Positions 7,841 to 18,410 are shown, numbered from the stretch's first letter. The stretch: 59,252 nucleotides of DNA from an uncultured Desulfuromonadales bacterium (GCA_947259685.1 CAMYNC010000019.1:1-59252); one strand, 5' to 3'. Made by a program: numbers and translations. Notes: a model not told the origin generated them from the letters alone.

Positions 7841-8217
7841 TATGGTTTTTTATTATTTCCGGTGCTTTATGTTGCAATGCATTATTTGGGAAAAAATGAC
7901 ACTTAATTTAACATTCTGAAAAAATTACTAAAAAATGAAATTCTGGAGTTTTTTTGGGAAGTAGAACAGTGTTTATTGAGGCAGTTGTCCGGTTCTAGGT
8001 GGGAGGTTTTTTTAGCCGGCTTTTGCTGCTGGTGGAGGTGGGTTTTAGGGTGGAAAATTGGTCTGGATAAAATTTTGATCTTTGTCGATTTGTATTTAGG
8101 GGGCATTTGTGTTCATTTATCGGCCTGAGGTAAACCTCTGTTTGCCTGCGGCTGTTCTTGACTTGCGATTTTATAAAATGGTAGAAATTTCTATTTTACA
8201 TTTTAGGTATAGAAACG
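7841..8217. other. AT-rich intergenic region between iclR and trpE
   Basis: No convincing gene. The stretch 7900-8110 is poor in C on the plus strand. Near trpE there are a possible weak -35 box TTGACT (8158-8163) and two perfect 12-bp palindromes: ATTTTATAAAAT (8168-8179) and TAGAAATTTCTA (8182-8193). These are candidate promoter/operator elements for the trp operon. I found no leader peptide rich in Trp codons, no T-box motif and no clear attenuator. The trpE ATG has no good Shine-Dalgarno sequence. Confidence 0.5.
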
Positions 8218-9699
8218 ATGTATTTCCCTTCGCCGCAGGAGTTTTGTCGACTGGCCGAAATCGGTAATCTTATTCCGGTTTACCGCGAGATTCTGGCTGA
8301 TATGGAGACCCCGGTTTCGGCTTTCCGGAAGATCGATGATGGCGAGACCGCTTTTTTGCTTGAGTCGATCGAGGGTGGCGAAAAATGGGCCCGCTATTCA
8401 TTTCTCGGCAGCGGCCCCGCGCGACTGTTTCGCAGTCGCGACGACTACTATGAGGTCATCAGTCAGGGGCAGGTCGAGGAAAGTGGCCAGTGTGCCGATC
8501 CGCTGAGTAAGTTACGTGAGTTGATGGCAGTTTACCGACCGGTCGAAGTCTCTGGGTTGCCGCGCTTTTTCGGTGGTGCGGTCGGTTACCTCGGCTATGA
8601 TATGGTTCGCTTTGTCGAGGAATTGCCCGACAGCAATCTGCGTCAGATTAATGGCTGGGACGCCTGTTTCATGTTTACCGAGCGGTTGTTGATTTTTGAC
8701 AACATGCGACAGAAGGCCAAAGTGGTCTGCAATGTTCATCTGCAGGAGGGCGAAGATCCGTTGGCTGCCTATCGGCAGGCGCAACAGCAGATCGAGCAGA
8801 TGATTGCCCAGCTGCGCCAGCCACTGCAGGGCAGTGCAGAACCGCATGGCGGTGATGGCAAACAGGAACTGAAGGCAAACTTTGCCAAAGAGGATTTCAA
8901 AGCCGCGGTCGAGCAGTGTAAAGAATATATTCGCGCCGGCGATATCTTTCAGGTGGTGATATCCCAACGGTTCAATTGCCAACTTCAGGTTGATCCTTTC
9001 GATATCTATCGGGCGCTGCGCACCATCAATCCTTCCCCCTATATGTACTTTCTGCGTTTCGGCGAATCTTTGGTGGTAGGTGCTTCTCCGGAGGTGTTGG
9101 TGCGCAAGGAGGGTGAGCGAGTTGATGTCCGGCCGATTGCCGGCACCCTGCCGCGCGGCGCGACGCCAGAGGAAGACCAGGCTCTGGAGCAGCAACTATT
9201 GGCTGACCCTAAAGAACGGGCAGAGCACATTATGCTGGTCGACCTGGGACGCAATGATGTCGGTCGCGTGGCCATCGGTGGCAGCGTCGAGGTGAGTGAG
9301 TTGATGATCGTCGAGCGCTATTCCCACGTGATGCATATCGTTTCCAATGTCCGCGGCCGTTTGCGTCCCGGGCTCGATTCCTTCGATGTCTTTCGTGCTG
9401 CCTTTCCGGCCGGAACCCTCTCCGGCTCACCGAAAATCCGCGCCATGGAAATCATCGATGAGTTGGAACCGAGCCGGCGGGAAGTTTATGGCGGGGCGGT
9501 CGGCTACTTCTCCTTCAGTGGTAATATGGATTTAGCCATCGCCATTCGGACCTTGCAGATCGAAAAAGATCAGGTCTATCTGCAGGCCGGAGCCGGGATC
9601 GTCGCTGATAGCGACCCGGAGATGGAATATCAGGAGACCCTCAATAAGGCCCGCGGTGTCAAGCGCGCCATAGAGATGGCCAACCGCGGCCTTATCTAA
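8218..9699 (+). CDS. trpE: Anthranilate synthase component I
   Basis: Converts chorismate and glutamine-derived ammonia to anthranilate, the first committed step of tryptophan synthesis. At 493 residues it has normal TrpE length. The N-terminal feedback-inhibition region contains the characteristic LLES (about 43-46) and RYSFLG. The C-terminal chorismate-binding domain shows [35 protein letters not shown] and the final [10 protein letters not shown]. It opens the trp operon, and trpG follows after 29 nt. The N-terminus (MYFPSPQEF) looks right for the ATG at 8218 although the ribosome binding site is weak. Confidence 0.97.
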   Translation: MYFPSPQEFCRLAEIGNLIPVYREILADMETPVSAFRKIDDGETAFLLESIEGGEKWARYSFLGSGPARLFRSRDDYYEVISQGQVEESGQCADPLSKLRELMAVYRPVEVSGLPRFFGGAVGYLGYDMVRFVEELPDSNLRQINGWDACFMFTERLLIFDNMRQKAKVVCNVHLQEGEDPLAAYRQAQQQIEQMIAQLRQPLQGSAEPHGGDGKQELKANFAKEDFKAAVEQCKEYIRAGDIFQVVISQRFNCQLQVDPFDIYRALRTINPSPYMYFLRFGESLVVGASPEVLVRKEGERVDVRPIAGTLPRGATPEEDQALEQQLLADPKERAEHIMLVDLGRNDVGRVAIGGSVEVSELMIVERYSHVMHIVSNVRGRLRPGLDSFDVFRAAFPAGTLSGSPKIRAMEIIDELEPSRREVYGGAVGYFSFSGNMDLAIAIRTLQIEKDQVYLQAGAGIVADSDPEMEYQETLNKARGVKRAIEMANRGLI

Positions 9700-9728
9700 A
9701 AGCTTCAAATACAGGAACAGTTCAAACT

Positions 9729-10295
9729 ATGCTGTTGATGATCGACAACTATGATTCCTTTACCTATAACCTAGTGCAATACTTTCTCGAACTGGGGGAA
9801 GAGGTGGAGGTGATCCGTAATGACAAGCTGACCCTTGATGATATCACCGCCATGGCGCCAAGGCGGCTGGTGATCTCCCCCGGGCCCTGCACGCCGAAAG
9901 AGGCGGGGATTTCCGTTGCCGCGATCCAGCGCTTTGCCGGAGAGATTCCGTTGCTCGGTATCTGCCTGGGTCACCAGGCGATGACCGAAGCTTTCGGTGG
10001 CAAGGTCGTTCGTGCCGAGCGTTTGATGCATGGCAAAACCAGCCCGATTCTGCACGATGATACCGGAATCTTCAAGAGCATCCCCAGTCCATTTACCGCT
10101 ACCCGCTACCATTCGCTGATCGCCGAGCGGGACAGTTTTCCTGCCTGCTTGCGGGTGACCGCCTGGACCGAAGAGCAGGAGATCATGGGCCTGGAGCACA
10201 AAGAGCTGCCGGTTTGGGGGATGCAGTTTCACCCGGAATCGATTCTGACCAGCGAGGGAATGCAGTTGCTGAAGAATTTTCTTGAGTTGAGCTGA
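9729..10295 (+). CDS. trpG: Anthranilate synthase component II (glutamine amidotransferase)
   Basis: Class I glutamine amidotransferase of 188 residues that supplies ammonia to TrpE. The catalytic Cys is in GICLGHQ (about residue 79), and the His/Glu pair is in MQFHPES near the C-terminus. The N-terminal [15 protein letters not shown] is the family hallmark. It could also serve para-aminobenzoate synthesis, as in organisms with an amphibolic TrpG/PabA, because no separate pabA is seen here. It lies 29 nt after trpE and 13 nt before trpD. Confidence 0.96.
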   Translation: MLLMIDNYDSFTYNLVQYFLELGEEVEVIRNDKLTLDDITAMAPRRLVISPGPCTPKEAGISVAAIQRFAGEIPLLGICLGHQAMTEAFGGKVVRAERLMHGKTSPILHDDTGIFKSIPSPFTATRYHSLIAERDSFPACLRVTAWTEEQEIMGLEHKELPVWGMQFHPESILTSEGMQLLKNFLELS

Positions 10296-10308
10296 TGGGG
10301 AGGCTGGC

Positions 10309-11358
10309 ATGATTAAAGAGGCGATTGCTAAAGTCGTTGAGAAGCAAGACCTGACGGAAGCTGAGATGATCGGGGTGATGAACCAGGTGATGGGTGGTGA
10401 AGCGACCGCTGCCCAGATCGGGGCGTTTATTACCGCCTTGCGGATGAAGGGGGAAACGATTCCGGAGATTATCGGCGCGGCGCGGGTGATGCGGATGCGG
10501 GCAACGCCGATCCGGGTCGGCGCTGTGGTCGATATCGATCGCGATGAAATCAATGTTGATCGGGAGACGATCCTCGACACCTGCGGCACCGGTGGTAGCG
10601 GCACCAAGAGTTTCAATGTTTCGACCACCGTCGCGATTGCGGTTGCCGCCTGCGGCGCCAAGGTGGCCAAGCATGGCAACCGGAGTATTTCCTCTGCCTG
10701 CGGCAGTGCTGATGTGCTGGAAAAGCTTGGGGTTAACCTGGACGTATCGCCAGAGCGAGTTGCGCGCTGTGTTGAGGAGGTTGGGGTCGGCTTTCTGTTC
10801 GCCCCGGCACTGCACGGGGCGATGAAGCATGCCATCGGTCCACGACGTGAGATCGGTATCCGGACGATATTTAATATCCTTGGTCCGCTCACCAACCCAG
10901 CCGGCGCTGATCGGCAGGTGCTTGGAGTGTTCCGCGAGGATCTGGTCGAACCACTGGCCAGGGTGCTGCTGAACCTCGGTTGCCGGCGCGGCTTTGTCGT
11001 CCATGGCAGTGACGGCATGGACGAAATCACCCTGACCGGACCGACCAGCATCGCAGCAATTGGTGGTGGCACGGTGGAAATGCAGAGCATCGAACCGGAG
11101 CAGTTCGGCTTTGAACGCTGCCAGCTGGAAGAGTTGCAAGGCGGCGATGCCGAGCAGAATGCTGGCATTGTCAAGCTAATCCTGGCAGGTGGAAAAGGCC
11201 CCAAGAGGGATATTGTTGTGCTCAACGGCGCCTATGCGCTGGTCGCAGCCGGGCTGGCCAGCGGGATCGATGACGGTATTGAAAAGCTGCAGAACGTGCT
11301 GGATAACGGCTCGGCGCAGGACGTGCTGGAAGCATTAATTCGGATGACCAACGTATGA
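10309..11358 (+). CDS. trpD: Anthranilate phosphoribosyltransferase
   Basis: Transfers phosphoribosyl from PRPP to anthranilate. The 349-residue length is normal. The PRPP-binding motif [15 protein letters not shown] is near residues 92-106, followed by AKHGNRS and, later, GPLTNPAGA. The start ATG has GGGGAGG about 6 nt upstream. The last four bases overlap the trpC start (ATGA), which implies translational coupling. It is a separate protein here, not fused to trpG as in enterobacteria. Confidence 0.97.
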   Translation: MIKEAIAKVVEKQDLTEAEMIGVMNQVMGGEATAAQIGAFITALRMKGETIPEIIGAARVMRMRATPIRVGAVVDIDRDEINVDRETILDTCGTGGSGTKSFNVSTTVAIAVAACGAKVAKHGNRSISSACGSADVLEKLGVNLDVSPERVARCVEEVGVGFLFAPALHGAMKHAIGPRREIGIRTIFNILGPLTNPAGADRQVLGVFREDLVEPLARVLLNLGCRRGFVVHGSDGMDEITLTGPTSIAAIGGGTVEMQSIEPEQFGFERCQLEELQGGDAEQNAGIVKLILAGGKGPKRDIVVLNGAYALVAAGLASGIDDGIEKLQNVLDNGSAQDVLEALIRMTNV

Positions 11359-12143
11359 TCCTTGATAAGATTTTAGCAACCAAGCACCAAGAGGTCGCTG
11401 CCGCACAAACCAAAGAGTCCTTAGCTGAGTTGCGCCGCCGGGTCGGTGAGCTGGAAGATCAGCCGCGCGGGTTTGCCAGGGCGCTACGGATCATGGCCGA
11501 GTCGGGCGGCACTCCGATCATCGCCGAAGTAAAAAAAGGCTCGCCCTCAAAAGGGATTATCCGGCCCGATTTCGATCCGGTGGAAATTGCCGACTGCTAC
11601 CAGAGCGCCGGGGCCAGTTGTTTGTCGGTATTAACTGATGAGCAATACTTTTACGGTCATCTCAGCTATCTTAACCTGATTCGCGAGCAGGTTTCCTTGC
11701 CACTGCTGCGCAAGGATTTTATCATCGATCCCTATCAGGTGGCGCAGGCGCGAGTGGCCGGCGCGGATGCTATTCTGCTGATTGCCGCAGCTTTAGACGA
11801 TGACACGCTGGAAGAGTTGGCCCTAATGGCGAGTGAACTGCGGCTCGATACCCTGCTTGAGGTCCACGACGCAGCGGAACTTGAGCGAGCCCTTAGGTTG
11901 CCGGTCGATCTGATCGGCATCAACAACCGCAATCTGCGGACCTTTGTCACCGACCTGGGCGTGACCGAGCAGTTGGCCGGTCGCATCCCTCGTGAACAAC
12001 TGGCGATCGCCGAAAGCGGCATCAATAACCGGGCCGACATCGAGCGCTTGCAGGCGGCCGGGGCCGGTGCTTTTCTGGTCGGTGAGAGCTTGATGCGCGA
12101 AGCCGATATCGGACTTAAGTTGCAGTCTTTGCTCGGAATGTGA
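11355..12143 (+). CDS. trpC: Indole-3-glycerol phosphate synthase
   Basis: Closes the pyrrole ring to form indole-3-glycerol phosphate. A 262-residue TIM barrel with [13 protein letters not shown] (catalytic Lys), [22 protein letters not shown] and IAESGI in the expected order. It is not fused to TrpF, which is encoded separately downstream after trpB2. Its start overlaps the trpD stop by four bases. Confidence 0.97.
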   Translation: MILDKILATKHQEVAAAQTKESLAELRRRVGELEDQPRGFARALRIMAESGGTPIIAEVKKGSPSKGIIRPDFDPVEIADCYQSAGASCLSVLTDEQYFYGHLSYLNLIREQVSLPLLRKDFIIDPYQVAQARVAGADAILLIAAALDDDTLEELALMASELRLDTLLEVHDAAELERALRLPVDLIGINNRNLRTFVTDLGVTEQLAGRIPREQLAIAESGINNRADIERLQAAGAGAFLVGESLMREADIGLKLQSLLGM

Positions 12144-12162
12144 TCACAAAGGAGTGAGCTCC

Positions 12163-13518
12163 ATGCAAACCAAGATTCAGCTCAACGATTATCAGATTCC
12201 CAAGCGTTGGTATAACGCCATGGCCGACCTGCCGAATTCGCCGCAGCCGGTCCTCCATCCGCAGACCCTGCAACCGGTCGGTCCGGATGATCTGACGCCG
12301 ATCTTTCCTATGGCGCTGATTGAGCAGGAGGTCTCCAGCGAGCGCTGGATCGATATCCCGGAAGAGGTGATCAAGGCTTACCAGCTCTGGCGGCCGGCAC
12401 CGATGATGCGTGCTCATCGGCTGGAAGCAGCGCTGAAGACTCCGGCGAAGATCTATTACAAGTATGAAGGGGTGTCTCCGGCCGGTTCGCACAAGCCGAA
12501 CACCGCCATCCCCCAATCCTTCTACAACCAGCAGGCTGGCATCAAGCGGCTGGCGACCGAGACTGGCGCCGGGCAGTGGGGCAGCTCGATCGCTTTTGCC
12601 AACTCGCTGTTCGGACTGGAGACCACCGTCTACATGGTCAAAGTCTCCTGCGAGCAGAAGCCATATCGCAAGAACCTGATGGAAGTCTGGGGTGCCAACG
12701 TCATCCCCAGCCCGAGTACTGTGACTCAGGTTGGCAAGAAGATTCTTGAGGCCGATCCCGCTTGCCCCGGCTCCTTGGGGATCGCCATCAGCGAGGCGGT
12801 CGAGGATGCTGCGACTCATGATGATACCAACTATGCCCTCGGGTCAGTGCTCAATCATGTCTGCCTGCATCAGACGGTGATCGGCCTGGAAGCGATCATT
12901 CAGTTGGAGATGGTCGACGACTATCCCGATGTGATATTTGGCGCCTGCGGTGGTGGCAGTAACTTTGCCGGGATCGCGTTTCCGTTTATCCGTGACAAGA
13001 TCAATGGCAAGGATATCCGTCTGGTCGCGGTCGAACCGGCTTCCTGCCCGACCCTGACCAAGGGGGTTTACGCCTTCGACTACGGCGATACCGCCAAGCT
13101 GACCCCGGTCTCCAAGATGTACACCCTGGGGCACGATTTCGTCCCGCCGGGCATTCACGCCGGTGGCCTGCGCTACCATGGCAACAGTGCCCTGGTCAGC
13201 CAGCTGTATCACGAAAATATTATCGAGGCGGTCGCCTATCCGCAAAATGCTTGCTTCGAGGCGGCGATGCTGTTTGCCCGAAATGAAGGGATTGTGCCGG
13301 CGCCGGAATCTTCCCACGCCATCAAGGGCGCAGTCGATGCGGCAATCGAGGCGCGTGAAGCTGGTGAAGAGAAAACCATCCTCTTCTGCCTTTCCGGCCA
13401 TGGCCACTTCGACATGTCGGCCTATGCTGCGTACCTGTCCGGTGGTTTGCAGGATTACGATTATCCGGCCGAAAAAATTGCGCAGTCGTTGGCCAATCTA
13501 CCGAAGGTGGGAGAATGA
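12163..13518 (+). CDS. trpB2: Tryptophan synthase beta chain, type 2 (TrpB2)
   Basis: A 451-residue PLP enzyme of the TrpB2 branch, distinct from the classical TrpB1. It condenses indole with serine. The PLP lysine is in [13 protein letters not shown] (about residue 110). The phosphate-binding loop is CGGGSN (about 265), and [10 protein letters not shown] and LSGHGHFD are also TrpB2-like. ATG 12163 is chosen because AAAGGAG ends 8 nt upstream; the in-frame GTG at 12154 overlaps that site. It is intact and sits inside the trp operon between trpC and trpF. Because trpB1 downstream is disrupted, this is probably the working beta subunit. Confidence 0.94.
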   Translation: MQTKIQLNDYQIPKRWYNAMADLPNSPQPVLHPQTLQPVGPDDLTPIFPMALIEQEVSSERWIDIPEEVIKAYQLWRPAPMMRAHRLEAALKTPAKIYYKYEGVSPAGSHKPNTAIPQSFYNQQAGIKRLATETGAGQWGSSIAFANSLFGLETTVYMVKVSCEQKPYRKNLMEVWGANVIPSPSTVTQVGKKILEADPACPGSLGIAISEAVEDAATHDDTNYALGSVLNHVCLHQTVIGLEAIIQLEMVDDYPDVIFGACGGGSNFAGIAFPFIRDKINGKDIRLVAVEPASCPTLTKGVYAFDYGDTAKLTPVSKMYTLGHDFVPPGIHAGGLRYHGNSALVSQLYHENIIEAVAYPQNACFEAAMLFARNEGIVPAPESSHAIKGAVDAAIEAREAGEEKTILFCLSGHGHFDMSAYAAYLSGGLQDYDYPAEKIAQSLANLPKVGE

Positions 13519-13551
13519 TATCACTGGTCACTGGTGCTAGAGTTCTGACAA

Positions 13552-14163
13552 ATGACTAAAATAAAAATTTGTGGAATTACCAATCTGGAAGATGCCATGC
13601 AAGCTGTCGAAGCCGGGGCTGATGCTCTCGGCTTCGTCTTTTATGCTCGTAGTCCGCGTTACGTTACCCCGGCTCAGGTGCAAAAGATAGTTTCTGAGCT
13701 ACCCCCGTTTGTGACCAAAGTCGGTCTGTTCGTCAACGAACCGGCGCAGCGGATCGCTCGCAGCATGGCTGAAGCCCGACTCGACGTGGTACAGTTGCAT
13801 GGAGATGAGCGGCCGGTGGACTGTCTGCTTGAGCCGCTGCCGGTGATCAAGGCATTGCGGGTCAAGGATGCCGCCTCGCTGGCAGGGGCTGGCCAATATC
13901 AGGTGTCGGCGCTGCTGCTTGATGCCTGGTGTGATGAGCACTACGGCGGCACCGGCAAGAGTTTCGATTGGAATCTCGCCAAGCAACTGACAGGTCGGCG
14001 GCCGCTGATATTGGCCGGCGGATTGAAGCCGGAGAATGTCAGCGATGCGGTACGGCTGGTCAAGCCCTACGCCGTCGATGTCTCCAGCGGGGTTGAGGCC
14101 ACGCCGGGGAAGAAGGATCATAGCAAAGTGGCGGAATTTATCTGTCGAGTGAGGAATGCATGA
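13552..14163 (+). CDS. trpF: Phosphoribosylanthranilate isomerase
   Basis: Amadori isomerase that converts phosphoribosylanthranilate to CdRP. A 203-residue TIM barrel beginning with KIKICGITN (catalytic Cys) and ending with [19 protein letters not shown] (phosphate-binding region and catalytic Asp). The [18 protein letters not shown] segment is also typical. The ribosome binding site is weak, so it may rely on readthrough from trpB2, 33 nt upstream. The stop overlaps the trpB1 ATG (ATGA). Confidence 0.95.
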   Translation: MTKIKICGITNLEDAMQAVEAGADALGFVFYARSPRYVTPAQVQKIVSELPPFVTKVGLFVNEPAQRIARSMAEARLDVVQLHGDERPVDCLLEPLPVIKALRVKDAASLAGAGQYQVSALLLDAWCDEHYGGTGKSFDWNLAKQLTGRRPLILAGGLKPENVSDAVRLVKPYAVDVSSGVEATPGKKDHSKVAEFICRVRNA

Positions 14164-15219
14164 CATATCAGTACCCCAATGAGCGGGGACATTTTGGCCA
14201 ATACGGCGGTCGCTATGTGGCCGAAACCCTGATGCCGGCACTACTTGAGCTGGAGGCTGCCTATACCGAAGCCAGTCAGGATCCAGGGTTTAAAGAAGAG
14301 TTTGCCTACTATCCAGATTCTGCTTGCCCGAAGGATGGGTAAGCAGAAGGTGATCGCCGAAACCGGTGCCGGCCAGCACGGTGTTGCTACCGCAACGGTC
14401 GCTGCGTTGTTCGGCATGGAGTGCGAAATCTTCATGGGCAAGGAGGATATCCGTCGCCAGGCGCTCAACGTTTTCCGCATGAAGCTGCTCGGGGCGAAAG
14501 TTCATGAGGTGACCAGCGGCACCGCGACCCTGAAGGATGCCATGAACGATGCGCTGCGCCATTGGGTTACTCACGTGCGTGACACCTTCTATGTCATCGG
14601 CACGGTCGCCGGTCCGCACCCCTATCCGCAGTTGGTGCGCGATTTTCAGTCAGTGATTGGTGAGGAAGCCAAGCAGCAATTGCAGGAAGCCGAAGGTCGC
14701 CTGCCCGATGTGGCGGTCGCTTGTATCGGTGGTGGTTCCAACGCCATGGGTACTTTCTATCCCTTTATCAAGGATCAATCGGTGCGCCTGATCGGCGTTG
14801 AAGCGGCCGGCCTGGGGGTGGATACTGACAAACATGCCGCCTCGATCACCGCTGGGGCGCCAGGGGTGCTGCACGGGAACAAGACTTACCTGCTGCAGGA
14901 TGAAGATGGCCAGATCAATCACGCTCATTCGATCTCGGCCGGGCTCGATTATCCAGGCGTCGGTCCCGAGCACGCCCATCTGCAGGATCTGGGCCGCGCT
15001 GAATATGTTTCGATTACCGATGACGAAGCGCTGGAAGCCTTCCAGAAGCTGACCCGCATCGAAGGGATTATCCCGGCCCTGGAAAGTGCCCACGCCATCG
15101 CCCAGGTGATGAAGTTGGCACCAACCTTGGGAAAAGAGCAGCTTTTGCTGGTCTGTTTATCAGGCCGCGGGGATAAGGATATTCATACCGTCGCCGACGC
15201 GATGGGAACGGAATTGTAG
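14160..15219 (+). pseudogene. trpB: Tryptophan synthase beta chain TrpB1, internal deletion plus frameshift
   Basis: Two blocks of a classical TrpB in different frames. Residues 1-51 (14160-14312) begin [20 protein letters not shown] and end at FAYY. From 14314 the sequence continues in the next frame as [11 protein letters not shown] to the normal C-terminus at 15219 (301 codons). Compared with family members, about 45 residues are missing at the junction: the YxGRPT segment, the YLKREDLxHTGAHK motif with the Schiff-base lysine, and the INN stretch. The junction leaves one extra C, so the frame also shifts. The rest looks well conserved ([22 protein letters not shown]), which implies a recent event or an assembly error. 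As given, it cannot make active TrpB. Confidence 0.88.
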
Positions 15220-15266
15220 CGGCGAATTCTGTATTCGCCCTGGGCGATCACAAGGATCGCCGCTAC
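15216..15266. repeat. REPIN-like double-hairpin repeat, copy 1
   Basis: Outer arms GTAGC (15216-15220) and GCTAC (15262-15266) enclose two tandem hairpins: GGCGAAT/ATTCGCC (15221-15227 with 15233-15239) and GGCGATC/GATCGCC (15243-15249 with 15255-15261). The layout and the GTAG/CTAC ends match REP doublets (REPINs) mobilised by RAYT transposases. It overlaps the last bases of trpB1 and precedes the helicase gene. A second copy with the same architecture is at 52906-52977. Confidence 0.75.
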
Positions 15267-15286
15267 GCAAACCTTGAAAGGGAAAA

Positions 15287-16564
15287 ATGAAATTTACCGA
15301 ACTGAACCTGCCGGAGGTTGTCCTGCAGGGAGTTAACGACGCCGGTTTTGAAGCCTTGACCCCGGTGCAGCAGGAATCGATTCCGCTAGCTCTGCAGGGC
15401 AAGGATGTGGCCGCTCAGGCCCAGACTGGCACCGGCAAGACGGCTGCCTTTCTGATTTCCCTGTTTTGCAAATTGCTGAGCAGTGAGAAGCAGACCAGCA
15501 ACAACCCGCGGGCGCTGGTGATGGCGCCGACCCGGGAACTGGTGGTGCAGATCTGCAAAGATGCTGAAATCCTCGGCAAGCACACTGGTCTTAAAGTCCA
15601 GCCGATTTTCGGCGGGGTCGATTACGAAAAACAGCGCCAGGCGTTGCGCGACGGCGTCGATATTATCGTTGCCACGCCGGGCCGCCTGATCGATTACTTC
15701 AAGCAGCGCGTCTTCTCGATGAACCGGGTCGAAGCGCTGGTGATCGATGAAGCCGACCGGATGTTCGATATGGGCTTCATCAAGGATCTGCGCTTTATTC
15801 TGCGCAAACTGCCCCCCTTTGAACAACGCCAGACAATGCTCTTTTCGGCGACCCTGTCACCGCAGGTGATGGAGCTGGCCTACGAGTTCATGAACTTGGC
15901 GGAAAAGGTCTCGATCGAGCCGGAAAAAATTACCGCCGACAACATCGAGCAGATTCTCTATCACGTCTCCCGACGGGAAAAATTTGCCCTGCTGCTCGGT
16001 CTTCTCAAGCAGGAAACCGGTGTCGAGCGAGTCATGCTGTTCGTTAACATGAAAGTCGAGGCCGAACGGCTCAATGCTCTGCTCAACGCCAACGATATTC
16101 CCAGTGCGGTGCTCTCTGGGGATATTCCGCAGAAAAAGCGGATGCGGATTCTCGATCAGTTCAAGCTCGGCAGTCTGACCCACCTGGTCGCCACCGATGT
16201 CGCCTCGCGCGGCATCCATGTTGATAATGTCACCCACGTTATCAACTACGACCTGCCCCAGGACCGCGAAGATTACGTTCATCGGATCGGGCGTACCGCC
16301 CGAGCCGGGGCCATGGGCCGGGCGATCAGTCTTGCTGACGAAGAGACCGTTTATGTGCTCGATGAGATCGAGGATTACCTCGGTAAGCGGATCCCTAGTG
16401 AGATGCCTCTCGACAAAGACTTCTGTTTCAGCTACAAGCGTGCCGTACCCAAGCGCAAGAAGCCACCGGAGAAGCCTGCCGGCGGTGAACAGAAGCGTCG
16501 TCGGCGCCCACCGCGGCGTAGGCCAAAAGCTGCTGGCAAGAGCCCGGCTGAAGCAAAAGACTGA
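15287..16564 (+). CDS. DEAD-box ATP-dependent RNA helicase (RhlB/RhlE-like)
   Basis: A 425-residue RNA helicase with two RecA-like domains. Visible motifs: Q motif (TPVQQESIP), motif I AQTGTGKT, PTREL, motif II DEAD (VIDEADRMFDMGF), SAT, then ATDVASRGIH and HRIGRTARAG. A basic, Pro/Arg-rich tail after about residue 385 ([11 protein letters not shown]) is typical of RhlB/RhlE-type proteins that bind RNA and join degradosome or ribosome-assembly complexes. It interrupts the trp operon between trpB1 and trpA. That is unusual and may be a later insertion or rearrangement. Confidence 0.93.
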   Translation: MKFTELNLPEVVLQGVNDAGFEALTPVQQESIPLALQGKDVAAQAQTGTGKTAAFLISLFCKLLSSEKQTSNNPRALVMAPTRELVVQICKDAEILGKHTGLKVQPIFGGVDYEKQRQALRDGVDIIVATPGRLIDYFKQRVFSMNRVEALVIDEADRMFDMGFIKDLRFILRKLPPFEQRQTMLFSATLSPQVMELAYEFMNLAEKVSIEPEKITADNIEQILYHVSRREKFALLLGLLKQETGVERVMLFVNMKVEAERLNALLNANDIPSAVLSGDIPQKKRMRILDQFKLGSLTHLVATDVASRGIHVDNVTHVINYDLPQDREDYVHRIGRTARAGAMGRAISLADEETVYVLDEIEDYLGKRIPSEMPLDKDFCFSYKRAVPKRKKPPEKPAGGEQKRRRRPPRRRPKAAGKSPAEAKD

Positions 16565-16684
16565 GCGAAATCGGTCGGAGAAAAGGATTGAAACCGGTCG
16601 GATGAATCGACTAGACTGCCCCTTTTAGGTCTAAACCACTAATGACCTGACCAATTTAGCTGCAATTGCAAGTTAGTGAATAAT

Positions 16685-17491
16685 ATGTCTCGAATAACCA
16701 AGACCTTCGCTGCACTCAAGCAGAAAAAAGAAACGGCGCTGATCCCGTTTTTAACTGCTGGCGATCCTGATATGGCGACCACCGCAAAGCTGGTCCGGAC
16801 CTTGGCTGACAATGGTGCCGACCTGATCGAGTTGGGGGTGCCTTTCTCCGATCCAATGGCCGACGGGCCGACCATCCAGGCTGCCTCGGAGCGCGCCCTG
16901 GCGGCCGGTGCAACCCTGCAGAAGGTGCTGCAGCTGGTCAAAGAAGTGCGCCAGGACTGCCAGGTTCCGCTGGTGCTGATGGGCTACTATAACCCGATTT
17001 TTCGTTACGGCGCCGAGCGTTTTGCCCAGGCAGCCGTAACGGCCGGAGTTGACGGTCTGCTGCTGGTCGATCTGCCGCCAGAGCAGGCGGATGAGATCGC
17101 ACCCGCCATGCAGGCGGCCGGGCTCGACATGATAACCCTGCTGGCGCCGACCACTCCGCCGGAGCGGATGCAACGGTTGGCTGCGGTGGCCCAGGGCTAT
17201 CTGTACTATGTTTCGATGACCGGGGTCACCGGTAGCGCTGCCATCTCTCCGGCTGATATCCGGGTTGCGGTTGAGGAATTGAAAAAAATGACCAAGGTGC
17301 CGGTCGGGGTCGGCTTCGGTATTTCTACAGTTGCCGATGCCAAGGCGGTCGGAGAATTTGCCGACGGGGTTGTGGTCGGCAGCGCTTTGGTTAAAATCAT
17401 AGCTGAATATGGGCAGAGCAAAGAGCTGCTGCCGCAGGTCGGGCAGTTTATCGCTTCGCTCAAACAGGGGCTGGTCGAGCAAGCCGGCTGA
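16685..17491 (+). CDS. trpA: Tryptophan synthase alpha chain
   Basis: Cleaves indole-3-glycerol phosphate to indole and glyceraldehyde 3-phosphate. A 268-residue TIM barrel with the two catalytic acids visible in LIELGVPFSDPMADGP, then GYYNPI, and the phosphate-binding GVGFGIST near 210. ATG 16685 is preferred to the upstream in-frame GTG at 16676 from the N-terminal alignment (MSRITKTFAALKQKKETALIPF); neither has a strong ribosome binding site. It is separated from trpB by the helicase gene. TrpA normally needs a TrpB1 partner for efficient channelling, so its pairing here with TrpB2 is an open question. Confidence 0.96.
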   Translation: MSRITKTFAALKQKKETALIPFLTAGDPDMATTAKLVRTLADNGADLIELGVPFSDPMADGPTIQAASERALAAGATLQKVLQLVKEVRQDCQVPLVLMGYYNPIFRYGAERFAQAAVTAGVDGLLLVDLPPEQADEIAPAMQAAGLDMITLLAPTTPPERMQRLAAVAQGYLYYVSMTGVTGSAAISPADIRVAVEELKKMTKVPVGVGFGISTVADAKAVGEFADGVVVGSALVKIIAEYGQSKELLPQVGQFIASLKQGLVEQAG

Positions 17492-17555
17492 TGCACGCCG
17501 ACCGGCGGTTATTTGGCGGCGATGAATTGTTTGTTGAACAACGAGAGGTTGTTTC

Positions 17556-18404
17556 ATGGTCTGGTTTAAAAAGAAAACGTCGCTGACTGCGTCGGCTGAG
17601 AAAAAGAAAGTGCAGATGCCTGAAGGGGTCTGGACCAAGTGTAAAAACTGCCAGGAGATCGTTTACGGTAAGGAGATCGAGCGAAATCTGAATGTCTGCC
17701 CCAAGTGCGACTATCATTTCCGTATCAACGCCCGTGAGCGGATCGACCTGGTCCTCGACAGTGACAGCTTTGTCGAAATGGATGCGGCCATGCGTTCGGT
17801 CGATTTCCTCGACTTCAAAGATTCGAAAAAATACAAAGAGCGGATCAAGGCGGCAGTGAAAAAGGCCGGCGACGGCGACGCTGTGATCTGCGGTCATGGC
17901 GAAATTAACGGCCTGCCAGCAGTGGTGGCGGTTTTCGATTTTGCCTTTATGGGCGGCAGCATGGGTTCGGTGGTTGGCGAGAAGATCACCCGGGCGATCG
18001 AAAAGGGTCTGGAAATGCAGGCTCCGGTGCTGATTTTCTCCTCTTCAGGGGGCGCGCGGATGCAGGAAAGCATCCTCTCGCTGATGCAGATGGCCAAGAC
18101 CAGTGCCGCTCTGGCTAAGCTCAAAGCGGCTGGAGTTCCCTTTATTTCGGTTCTGACCGATCCGACCACCGGTGGGGTGACCGCCAGCTTCGCCATGCTT
18201 GGCGACCTGAACATCGCCGAGCCGCGCGCGCTGATCGGTTTTGCCGGACCGCGGGTGATCGAACAGACCATCCGTCAGACCCTGCCGGACGGCTTTCAAC
18301 GTTCCGAATACCTGCTTGAGCATGGCATGGTCGATATGATCGTGCCGCGCAGCGAAATGAAAGAACGGCTGGCGCAGGTGTTGAAGATTTTCACCAAAAG
18401 CTGA
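17556..18404 (+). CDS. accD: Acetyl-CoA carboxylase carboxyltransferase beta subunit
   Basis: Beta subunit of the acetyl-CoA carboxylase carboxyltransferase, first step of fatty-acid synthesis. At 282 residues it has normal length. A zinc ribbon is at the N-terminus (CKNCQ and CPKCD, about 29-51), then the carboxyltransferase fold with [25 protein letters not shown] and [13 protein letters not shown]. The trpA-accD-folC order is common in proteobacteria. A GAGAGG site precedes the ATG. Confidence 0.97.
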   Translation: MVWFKKKTSLTASAEKKKVQMPEGVWTKCKNCQEIVYGKEIERNLNVCPKCDYHFRINARERIDLVLDSDSFVEMDAAMRSVDFLDFKDSKKYKERIKAAVKKAGDGDAVICGHGEINGLPAVVAVFDFAFMGGSMGSVVGEKITRAIEKGLEMQAPVLIFSSSGGARMQESILSLMQMAKTSAALAKLKAAGVPFISVLTDPTTGGVTASFAMLGDLNIAEPRALIGFAGPRVIEQTIRQTLPDGFQRSEYLLEHGMVDMIVPRSEMKERLAQVLKIFTKS

Positions 18405-18410
18405 GGATAA

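Noticed and set aside
8047..8062. AGGGTGGAA-like sequence as a T-box before trpE
   Set aside because: Lacks the rest of the T-box core (ACCGCG) and the antiterminator structure.
7903..8106. A 67-codon minus-strand frame between iclR and trpE
   Set aside because: Rich in Lys/Asn/Ser from AT-rich DNA, no ribosome binding site and no recognisable motif.
9771..11225. Long minus-strand open frame (484 codons) across trpG and trpD
   Set aside because: Antisense to two clear trp genes; low-complexity composition and no recognisable domain.
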